From the NCBI GenBank assembly GCA_949752735.1, contig OX457038.1, positions 65,492,682 to 65,556,681 on the forward strand: DNA of 64,000 nucleotides. Direction: 5' to 3'. The stretch's first letter is position 1. Each line of letters starts with the position of its first letter. Positions 51,301-57,897 of this stretch are shown piece after piece. A program made the position numbers and the translations under genes. The notes under the pieces were generated by a model. It was not told the origin of the DNA. It saw only the letters and a program-made list of their open reading frames with translations, and did no database searches. Source of the DNA: Lumbricus terrestris (Eukaryota > Annelida > Clitellata > Crassiclitellata > Lumbricidae).

Positions 51301-52755
51301 TCTGGTAACTTTTTTTAGTCATTTGTCTCCAAGAAAAAGATACCATTTTATCGGCAAAAATAGTTGACTGTTTTTTTAGTCATATGCACCTCGTATACGA
51401 GTCTCGTGGAGTGGACGCGGGAGAGACCTGCGGAACTACTCATGGGGGGCCGCGTCACCTTTCTGAGCCAAAATAGCTGGTGAAAAATAAAGAAATTTCT
51501 AAATGGGGGCCATGGCCGGATTGGCCCCCCCCTGTATCCGCCCCTGATCATAAAGACACTTCAAAGCAAATCTTCGTTAAAACTTATAAGCACTAAAATG
51601 AGAACTTTGAATTGCATGTGCAAGATGAAGCCGGTGATTTTGTTCAACCGTTTTAAGTAGAATAAACTTCATCATGCACTGCCGAGCCGCCCAATGTTGA
51701 TAGCAGTCGATAATTTCATAAGAGTTTGATTTCGAAGCTTTTTCAGAAGTACAGTACAACTCTTTTGTCATGCCGTCCAAACTGTTTGTGCCAGTGAATA
51801 ATGGTTTTTGCGTTTGATTAATTCTTCAGGTGAAATGATGGCGTATAAGATGAGAGTTACGAACCCACAAGACTACGCATTGTTTCTGCTTACTGAGGGA
51901 ACTGGTAAGCTCAAATTTCATATTGTCTGCTTCTTTCTCACAAACTCTGTCGTCTGTCTGTCTTATTGCATCTGTGGTCGGAGTATTAAGTTTAAATCAA
52001 CCCAGAAGTCTTCAGAATTAAGGAGTGGATTCTACAGAAAATCATCATCTGGATTTAACAAGACTTGATGTGAAGCAGTGGCTTCCTCACTGGGCTCATA
52101 CAATGCATACATAGTACGATTTGAGAGATGATAACAATGCATACCATATGGACTTTCTGTTTTGGCACTGTGGAAATATCGAGGTTGCAATGAATGGAAT
52201 GACTATGTAAGAAAGAAACTTGGAGTGGCTTGCGTAACGGACAAAGCACGAGAGGCCAGGATGAGGTGGTATGGGTATGTCATGAGAAGAGATGAAACCA
52301 GCTGTATCAAGAGAATTATGAATGCTGAAGTCTATGGAAAACGTAGCCGAGGACGACAGAGAAAGAGATGGAGCGATCAAATACAACAGGACCTGAAAAT
52401 GCTAAAGCTGAAGAAGGAGGACACTGGCGACAGGAACAAGTGGAAGAGGAGGATCCAAGTGGCTGACCCCTCCCCAGAGAGGGATTAATCCGAGCCTGAA
52501 GGAGAGAGAGAAATGTCGAGGTTGCAATATTATTACGATTTTAGCCATTCGGTTTGGGTTTGAGATTACCGGTATGTTATGTGTGGTTGTATTAGGTGTT
52601 TTATGTTGCTACATGTAGAGATCCGCCTGTCAGACCTTACGAAGATTTCAGAGTTTCTGCTGGAAGAGAAGGTCAAAGCGTCGGCAACTGGTTCTCCATT
52701 CCGTCTCATCTACAAGCGAGTCAACGCCAAGTTCATTTGGCCAAGGAATCGATGA
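37673..52755 (+). CDS. RIN/sprint-family protein (SH2, VPS9, Ras-associating), 15 coding exons
   Basis: RIN proteins are Rab5 guanine-nucleotide exchange factors that bind Ras and act on early endosomes. Exons: 37673-37831, 39128-39336, 40079-40170, 40820-43636, 44237-44258, 44674-44776, 45395-45484, 46537-46652, 47395-47473, 48914-49042, 49457-49508, 50253-50473, 50905-51013, 51830-51904, 52619-52755. Every junction has GT/AG and matching phase. The sum is 4,410 bases, one frame of 1,469 residues plus stop. Domain order: SH2 (about 31-125, with GTFIIRD carrying the phosphotyrosine-binding Arg), long low-complexity region (154-1092), RIN-homology plus VPS9 (about 1110-1345), RA (about 1364-1469). 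The order matches RIN1-3 and fly sprint. The Met at 37673 immediately follows an AG, so further upstream coding exons are possible. Microexon 5 is the least certain part. Confidence 0.85.
37890..38140. repeat. 80-bp higher-order repeat in RIN intron 1
   Basis: Two close 80-bp copies (from 37966 and 38046), each made of two related 40-bp halves: GGGGCAAGTACCTGTTATGC and AGGCAAGTATCTGC, with ATTGG(A/G)TC. More diverged half units flank them. Confidence 0.75.
38141..39127. other. RIN intron sequence, nothing further recognised
   Basis: AT-rich intron with a short AAAC/ATAT patch (39012-39058). No exon-like block was found. Confidence 0.5.
39435..39797 (+). repeat. 33-bp minisatellite in RIN intron 2, 11 copies
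   Basis: The unit runs TATGAGGTCATTAATG, CCTTGCAG or TCTTGCAG, AACATTGAC, eleven copies at exactly 33 bp with few substitutions. It stays open in two forward frames because the period is a multiple of three. Each unit holds a splice-acceptor-like TTGCAG/A. It lies between exons 2 and 3 of the RIN gene and is intronic in the model. Confidence 0.9.
40079..40170 (+). CDS. RIN gene exon 3: post-SH2 segment
   Basis: Joined in phase after GNGNR, it reads S-DEQLPRLVLPKEILEAK and then RLMALAHLGH. Vertebrate RINs have the same segment straight after the SH2 domain (LPF-LKLP-AI..., LA-MG-NFW). The acceptor is CATGCTAG and the donor GTTAGT. It ends one base into a codon, completed by the next exon to give LGHYFWVPSLF. 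Confidence 0.75.
40215..40360 (-). repeat. LINE-tail family copy, inverted
   Basis: TTGTATAGCGCTTCGTCAATGGACTACTCAGAGGGAG corresponds, inverted, to the GCGCTATATAAAT / CTGAGTAGCC tail seen at 9255-9360. It lies in the RIN intron before the long exon. Boundaries are approximate. The stated string is split here for reading: TTGTATAGCGCTTCGTC and ACTACTCAGAGGGAG. Confidence 0.45.
40820..43636 (+). CDS. RIN gene exon 4: 2.8-kb low-complexity exon
   Basis: 939 codons with no stop, starting FWVPSLFGRSYSLPEE after acceptor TTTTCAG and ending before donor GTGAGT. The sequence is rich in Ser, Asn, Asp, Arg and Pro, includes a seven-Gln run near 41665, and a 10-residue repeat (42793-42942). RIN proteins have a proline-rich, poorly conserved linker here; this one is far longer than the mammalian ones and is probably disordered. 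Ser/Pro-rich patches such as PISPPRLPAP may bind SH3 domains (inference). Confidence 0.8.
42793..42942 (+). repeat. In-frame 30-bp coding repeat, 5 copies of GDISSYGDRH
   Basis: Inside the long RIN exon five tandem 30-bp units encode GDISLYGDRH, GDISSYGDRH three times, then SDISLYGDDS. The middle units are almost identical at DNA level, suggesting recent expansion. The tyrosines in a S-x-Y-G-D setting are possible phosphorylation sites (inference). Confidence 0.9.
43939..44116. mobile_element. hAT-type MITE (CAGGGCTTAAAGTG family), 178 bp, in RIN intron
   Basis: Left end CAGGGCTTAAAGTGTGG, right end the inverse of CAGTGCTTAAAGTGTTGG. It is flanked by a perfect 8-bp duplication TTGATATC (43931-43938 and 44117-44124). 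The inside carries GTCATGGACGGCGTCCATG and two copies of AGGGGCGTCCAGGCACTT. It is the intact relative of the disrupted copy at 19324-20683. Confidence 0.9.
44237..50473 (+). CDS. RIN gene exons 5-12: RIN-homology and VPS9 domain
   Basis: The joined product reads FFGKMVQTFIECTRN, NVVRNVRQFITGLKNYL, FLNLDVILERAFEDCI, VHPLQGHIYQLF, SDGQLQSMSDGIKFA, FAELGLP, LHFLTMMENSHSPTRK, NLVRILVEKGLVSAQIELDY, EGSYHLGLVSCAVELI. Each block has its counterpart, in order, in vertebrate RIN2/RIN3. The VPS9 tyrosine is kept in EGSYHLG. The acidic DD-x-LP motif normally found just before the NLVRILVEK helix is not seen; HVSN stands there. Acceptor 44226 was rejected because it breaks phase; 44240 is an alternative to 44237. 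Confidence 0.8.
47036..47128. repeat. TCAATCAT-type repeat and (TA)n in RIN introns
   Basis: A degenerate CAATCATT/CAATCAAT array lies here in intron 8, and a (TA)n run of about 30 bp at 47543-47572 in intron 9. Confidence 0.65.
47800..47995. repeat. Direct duplication in RIN intron
   Basis: CATGACAGTGCTACAGTATCC, with GATCTATAAAGTCTTTATTC, recurs about 115 bp later as CATAACAGTGCTACAGTATGC with GATCTATAGTGACTTTATTC (each split to stay short). This is an imperfect tandem duplication. Confidence 0.6.
48096..48353. mobile_element. hAT-type MITE (CAGTGGTGTAGCCAA ends), 258 bp, in RIN intron
   Basis: Left end CAGTGGTGTAGCCAAGAA, right end the inverse of CAGTGGCGTAGTCAAGG. It is flanked by a perfect 8-bp duplication AGCTATGT (48088-48095 and 48354-48361). 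A CCGGATGCCCTTCCTGACAC motif inside recalls the 3' end of RTE-type LINEs, perhaps acquired sequence (inference). Confidence 0.9.
48362..48913. repeat. GTATGTAT-rich stretch and LINE-tail-like repeat in RIN intron
   Basis: Degenerate TATG/TACA repeats run from about 48380 to 48620. The third copy of the CTGCCAGTG(T/C)CAGTCCCAAG repeat lies inverted at 48625-48735. Confidence 0.55.
49930..50011. repeat. Alternating purine-pyrimidine tract (TGCA, CGTG, TG)
   Basis: About 80 bp of CACACATGCATGCATGCA, CACACGTGTGTGTG and GCGTGCGTGCG segments in RIN intron 11. It is nearly pure purine-pyrimidine alternation, the composition that can adopt Z-DNA. Confidence 0.75.
50905..52755 (+). CDS. RIN gene exons 13-15: Ras-associating domain and stop
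   Basis: The joined exons read AILSDALLAVYVPDEKY, ISVRIPLRQNSVAKDIREMM, RVTNPQDYALFLLTEGT, KISEFLLEEKV, SPFRLIYKRVNAKFIWPRNR, stop at 52753-52755. The DPEEYSLFLF...FHFVYKR pattern of RIN RA domains is clearly matched. This domain binds active Ras in known RINs. A hAT MITE lies in the intron before exon 14 and a LINE fragment in the last intron. Confidence 0.85.
51216..51546. mobile_element. hAT-type MITE (GGGCGGATAC family), 331 bp, in RIN intron 13
   Basis: Left end TATGGGCGGATACAG, right end the inverse of CAGGGGCGGATACAG. The flanks ATCACAAA and ATCATAAA form an 8-bp duplication with one mismatch. It matches the outer element at 6422-9678 in both ends and in AGAAATTTCTAAATGGGGG near the right. 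Just upstream (51049-51105) is an inverted LINE-tail fragment with GATTCAGAAGCGCTCCC. Confidence 0.85.
52162..52488 (+). pseudogene. LINE reverse transcriptase C-terminal fragment in last RIN intron
   Basis: The frame reads VRKKLGVACVTDKAREARM, RWYGYVMRRDETSCIKRIM, GKRSRGRQRKRWSDQIQQDL and a Lys-rich end. This matches the conserved C-terminus of RTE-like LINE ORFs (RW-GHV-RR...GRG R-RKRW-D-I--D). It is 5'-truncated and lies between RIN exons 14 and 15 on the sense strand. It is not part of the RIN protein, because the true RA-domain exon follows at 52619 in the required phase. Confidence 0.75.
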
Positions 52756-53110
52756 CGAACAATGGATTGTTTTGACAAACAATGGATTGATGATGAACAA
52801 TGATGAACAATGGATTGATGACGAACAATGGATTGATATTACAAAGCTTCATGGTGCTACATCTCACAAACTTCTACTCAGACAACTTAATCAGACTGTG
52901 ATTTTTTATTAACTGTTCTTGATCTGCTTATATTTAATCTGCATAAATATTCCGTTGCTTCTACGATTACATCTAAACCGATATTCGGGTAAAAAATAAA
53001 CTTCTATGCCTAAATTGCCAGTAGGGTATTTTTTCTTGTTGTCCATTGTGCTGTTCAGATAATTATGTAAGTTATGACAAGCTGTGATGATATTAAGTAA
53101 TAAATGTGGA
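52756..53110 (+). other. RIN 3' untranslated region with poly(A) signals
   Basis: AATAAA hexamers lie at 52995-53000 and 53099-53104. Right after the stop codon, a minisatellite of GATGACGAACAATGGATT variants (52750-52836) occurs about five times. UTR extent is inferred from the signals only. Confidence 0.5.
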
Positions 53111-53755
53111 TGTCAACATGAATTAAAAGTGTGTTATTCCACTTTCCCTCAACCTCACTGGTTCCAACGCCGTTTCTGCTCTATACATCATCTCTATACA
53201 TCTCTATATGTCTGACTCTTCGGATCTTGACCCAAAAACGTATCGACTTTGTTTTGATTGAGCGCATGTGAATAGACTGGTTCACGACTGCGACTTAGCT
53301 TTGTTGTGGGTGCTGTAGAAGTTCCGAGTTTACAATGAATCGCAATATTCCATTTTGTATGTCCACTGAACAATGTTTTAATTCTGACTTTTAAATGTAA
53401 ATATTGCTGTGGATCATAACGTGCTATTCAGTACCGTACTATTCTAAACTTGAAACTCTCGTTATCTGTAGCTTAGCTGACTTCCCGTTTTCTCACTTCA
53501 TGGTTTTCAATCAGTTCCATTAGATGGGAGCATAATGGGAATAATTATGGGTAATACGTCATGGACTCTACGATGACCTTTATCTGGAACCGATTTCAAC
53601 CCTACCTGTCTATCAACCTGCCTATCGAATTAGTTTTGACTGAGCACCTGGAATTAACCAGTTCAAGTTATGAATCTTAAAGATGTTCCAACTTCCAATC
53701 AACCTTGGTGAAATGATTCTTACATTATGACAATGATTGATGCTATAGCTGTAGG
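53111..53755. other. Intergenic DNA downstream of RIN
   Basis: No repeats or genes recognised. Confidence 0.5.
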
Positions 53756-53763
53756 CCTAGGCA

Positions 53764-53984
53764 CAGTGGCGGCGCTAGGGGGGCTGGGGGGGCTAAGCCC
53801 CCTGCAAGAGACTCAGCCCCCCCCCTAAAAAAGGCCAATCCGAATTTTTGACATTGAAATATCCACAATTTTCGGCGAGTGACGACTAAAAAAAAGGTCG
53901 TCAGAAATTTTGGCGGCGAAAATGGAAAATTTTCGCCGCGAGGCTTCAGCCCCCTTCGAAACTGAAATCCTGGCGCCGCCACTG
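53764..53984. mobile_element. hAT-type MITE (CAGTGGCGGCGC ends), 221 bp
   Basis: Left end CAGTGGCGGCGCTAGGGGGG, right end the inverse of CAGTGGCGGCGCCAGG. It is flanked by a perfect 8-bp duplication CCTAGGCA (53756-53763 and 53985-53992). The ends equal those of the 2.74-kb nested element at 6705-9446, so this is a short relative. Interior AAAATTTTCGCCG motifs are shared with other hATs here. Confidence 0.9.
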
Positions 53985-53992
53985 CCTAGGCA

Positions 53993-54849
53993 AAGTCATG
54001 CGTTAGTAAAATTATTACTATTAATATTACACTGTAAGTGTAGCCTAAATGCAAGCTTGCACGTTCTAGCGACTATAATGGTCTCAACCTTGCTTAGGCT
54101 AATTCTGAATGAATTAACCTAAGCACCGCTGTCTGTTTGAATATGTATCTGGCAATTTTAAGGTTCCCATAATAGACGTACTGTATACAGATTTTGCAAG
54201 CCCAAGAGTTGGGCTTATTTGAAATATTATTAGGGAAGCCATTTTATAATTTTGCTCTCTATAATGTGCTATGGTTTCCTTTGTTAGCTTCACTGGGCAA
54301 TATTATATATCACTTTAATCGATTCCCTGTTGTTTTTATCTGAAACACTGACTTAATTGGTGAATGAAGAGAGAACACTCGATCAGAACAGATGGCCGAT
54401 GTAATCTAGGCCAGGCCTACATGTATACTATATAGTCGGTTGATCTGTTAAAGATCAGATTTTCCAATAATAGTCATACATTGAATCATACTTTTGGGCA
54501 TCCAGAAATGACTTCATTGTCTATTTTTAGAAAAGCAATTGGGTCTATGTCGATGTAGAACCTATTTAATAATTATGGAACCCAGCCATATGGATGAAAT
54601 AATGTTTGCTAAAATTTGCTTAGCCTTTTATGATAGGTTTTTGACTAGATCACATTCTTGTATATTCAAATGCTAAATACCGGTAGTACGGTACTACTAG
54701 GCTACTAACCTGATGGTAAGCTGTGGTCTACAATGCTACAATCCTATTGCCCATTTCGTACGGTTTCGAATAACTCTTTTAACTGTTTTAGGCCTACTTC
54801 TTTGAAATCGTGACATCATTTTGACAAGAATGGCAATTGGCCTAGTTGA
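53993..54849. other. Intergenic DNA, nothing recognised
   Basis: AT-rich, with a few TAGGCCTA-like octamers (54407, 54790). No supported gene. Confidence 0.5.
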
Positions 54850-55877
54850 TCAAGCGAATCTCTGCCACTAAGGGGACCACGGTTGGGAGCAAAACCCCTC
54901 ATTTTCCCTTTTGGACATTTCCCTTACATGCCTATGAAAGCACTTTTATTTCGGGTCCCATACGTACATGTATAAAAGCAGCGGTTGACATCGTTTTTGA
55001 GGTGTTTAAGGACAGCGCTTTGGCCAGTCCGGATTTCACGGGTCGCAAACCGGTGGAGGGAGGGGTGGAGGGGTTGGGAAGAAGGAGGCGGAGTGGAGTG
55101 GAGGGGTTTGGGGTGGATTGGAGGAAGGGGTTGAGGGTCGTGGGTGGAAGGGTGGGATGAGGAGTGGAGGGGGTTGGGTGAGGGGAAGTGGGGATGGAGA
55201 GGGTTGGAGGGAGTTAGAGGTGGAGTGGAGGAGGGGTGGAGGGGCCGTGGGTTGGGGTGGAAGGGTGGGATGGAGGGGTTGGGTGGGAGTGTGGAGGGTG
55301 AAGGGGTGGGTGTGGCATGGAGTGGAGTGGAGTGGAGTGGGGTGGAGTGGGGGTAGAGAGGTCGTGGGGCTGGGGTGTGGATGGAAGGGGTGGGTGGAGG
55401 GGTGGGGTGGAGGCGGTGGGGTGAGGGGTGGAGGGAGGTGGGGTGTAGGGGTGGAGGAGGGAGTGGATGGGTGGAGGGGTCGTGGGTTGGGGTGGAGGGG
55501 TGGGATTGAGGGAAGGAGGGTTTGGTGGGGTGGGGTTCAGTGGAGTAGAGTGGAGTGGGGGTGGAATGGGTGGGGTGGAGTGGAGTGGAGAGCGGAGTGG
55601 GGTGGAGGGGTCATGGGGTGGGGCAGGCACGGCGAGGGTGGGGTACTGGGGTGGAAGAGGTGGAGTGGAGGCGGTGGGATGGGGTGGTGGTGAAGGGGTG
55701 GAGAGGGGGTGGAGGGTAGGACGAGGAAATTTTCCCGAAAACCCAAATTTCTCGGATGGCGTACCGGTGCAGGTCGGAGTGTGGTGTTGTGGGTGTGGTG
55801 GGGTTATGGCCGGAGCGGGTCGAATGACTCGAATCTTAAATTTCCCGGGCAACGCCGGGTACCGGGTACCCAGCTAG
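54850..55877 (+). mobile_element. Probable Helitron with internal G-rich minisatellite
   Basis: The right end has the marks of a Helitron 3' terminus: a hairpin CCCGG-GCAACG-CCGGG (55844-55859), a short spacer, and CTAG followed by T at 55874-55878. The proposed left end is TC after A at 54850 (TCAAGCGAATCTCTGCC), which is much less certain. Helitrons insert between A and T without target duplication, so ends cannot be checked by flanks. There is no Rep/helicase frame, so this would be non-autonomous. Its centre is a 680-bp G-rich tandem tract. Confidence 0.5.
55040..55725 (+). repeat. G-rich GGAGTGGAGGGGTGG minisatellite, about 680 bp
   Basis: Degenerate 5-15-bp units of GGAGTGGAG, GGGGTGGAG and GGGTGG, almost free of C on the plus strand. 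Many spaced runs of three or more G could form quadruplexes. Gly/Trp-rich and Pro/Thr-rich frames through it are repeat artefacts. Confidence 0.85.
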
Positions 55878-56321
55878 TATCAAATATAACGGCGCGACGC
55901 AAAGAATTGCTTGCCTAATAGGCCATTAGCTTTACCGAATCATCATCGTCGTCGTCGTCGTACGTCTTCGCAGTCGTTGTCATAACTCATAGGCCTAATA
56001 TTCGTTTATTGAGCGAACAAGAGCCATAAGTCATATAATACCTAGGTGCAGGGCTGCAGGCTAGGCTTAGGCCTACATAGGAATTAAAGCTAATAACTGT
56101 TAAAATATAGTTAAAGCTAGACAGCTAGTCAAGAAACAACCTATAAGCCAACGAGATTTAAAGCTTCGTGAGTCTTTATCCGGAAGGTTAGAACTATGAC
56201 CGGTGTCTCCGGTTTTTGAATGAATAAATCCAGAGCGCTGTAATTAATTTTTAATTGATCAACTAAAAATTCACGAGGCGCTATAGAAAAACCTATGCCT
56301 CTAGCCTACATAGCTTAGTAT
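55878..56321. other. Intergenic DNA before the LTR element
   Basis: A short (TCG)n run lies at 55941-55960. No gene. The last four bases (GTAT, 56318-56321) are one copy of the LTR-element target duplication. Confidence 0.6.
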
Positions 56322-57381
56322 TGTGGCGGAAAGACGCCCTGTGAAACACCCCGACTGCGGAAACAGTTGCCCTCTCGGTCCGTAGGATGGCCGATTACCG
56401 ATCGGGCGGGTGCCAGTCCAAATATGCCCGCGTGTCGCCTCAGGAGGGAGACGCGAGTCCGCCTTCGTTGTATTTCGAAGGAAGTGCAGCCCCTTCCGAC
56501 CGATACGCCTCACCCAAGAAACACACGACGATGAAGAGAAGAAACACAGTTTATTCACGGCAGTACGACACTCATCAACTGTACATCACGACTCGCTCTA
56601 CGACTGACTATATCTCTGGCTAGAACTTGAGGACTGACTCTCACTCTCTCGATAACTGGATGACTGCCTCTCAGAGCAACAGGCTCCCTTATATATACTA
56701 CAGGTCGTACACGCCGGCGACCGACTTCAAAGAGATGGCGGTGGAACATAAAGGATTCGCGACCGCGGGGGAGAGAGGCACATAAAGCGATGCCGCCAAT
56801 ACACTCAATACAGTCGGCGGTGGAACATAAACGATTCGCGCTGCGGGGGGAAGGGGCACATAAAGCATACCGCGGTCGCGGCCGATAATACTAGGCCGAG
56901 CGGCGACCGACTTCAAAGAGACGCCGCCAATACACTCAATACAGTCGGCGGTGGAACATAAACGATTCGCGCTGCGGGGGGAAGGGGCACATAAAGCATA
57001 CCGCGGTCGCGGCCGATAATACTAGGCCGAGCGGCGACCGACTTCAAAGAGACGCCGCCAATACACTCAATACAGTCGGCGGTGGAACATAAACGATTCG
57101 CGCTGCGGGGGGAAGGGGCACATAAAGCATACCGCGGTCGCGGCCGATAATACTAGGCCGAGCGGCGACCGACTTCAAAGAGACGCCGCCAATACACTCA
57201 ATACAGTCGGCGGTGGAACATAAACGATTCGCGCTGCGGGGGAGAGAGGCACATAAAGCATACCGCGGTCGCGGCCGATAATACTAGGCCGAGCGGCGAC
57301 CGACTTCAAAGAGACGCCGCCAATACACTCAATACAGTCGGCGGTGGAACATAAACGATCGGCAAACCCAAGTTCGCAACA
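56322..57381 (-). repeat. Left LTR (3' LTR of the element)
   Basis: 1,060 bp, starting TGTGGCGGAAAGACGCC on the plus strand and ending AGTTCGCAACA. It contains about four copies of a 131-bp tandem unit (anchors CAGTCGGCGG at 56811, 56942, 57073, 57204, 57335). No difference from the right LTR was found by eye. Confidence 0.9.
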
Positions 57382-57396
57382 TCCCCCACCCACTAC
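57382..57396 (-). other. Polypurine tract of the LTR element
   Basis: On the minus strand GTAGTGGGTGGGGGA directly precedes the TGTTGCGAAC start of the 3' LTR, the position where plus-strand priming occurs in LTR retrotransposons. Confidence 0.65.
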
Positions 57397-57897
57397 GATT
57401 AATAAAATGTCCTCATTTTAGTCACCACGATGAAAACATTGGCCAACGGGCCCACCAAGAGTCTATAGCTAAGAAAGTCTCTAACAGCAATACCCTAACT
57501 CTGGCACGGTCATCATACAATTAATCTAAATATGCCCTGAGGCTACAGAAACCCGTCCTTCAAGGGACAACTGAAAAGCAATTCCTCCACGGGGACCTTT
57601 ACTCGTACGACTTTTAGTCAATAGCTAATAATATTAATTAGCCAGTAGGCAACAACGATCTTAACTATGCCCGTAGGCAACAGAACAAGCGTGAACTCAA
57701 ACGGGCGGAGGCGACGTTCCGCCCGTAACACATTAACATGTGCCCAATGGGCAACCAAGCTACAGAAATTTGTTCCACAAGGAACAACACATAACAAGGA
57801 TATTTACGTCCAACGGACCTAAACCAAGTTCCTGCACACTGTCAAAAATCGGGACTCAACCTCAACGGCACAATCAGCAAATCAATCAGACTCCTAG

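Noticed and set aside
55118..55877. Gly/Trp-rich and Pro/Thr-rich long frames
   Set aside because: Both strands are open because of the biased G-rich minisatellite; there is no homology.
56811..57381. Regular 131-bp repeats that could suggest a CRISPR-like array
   Set aside because: The units are contiguous with no spacers, occur identically in both LTRs, and the genome is eukaryotic.
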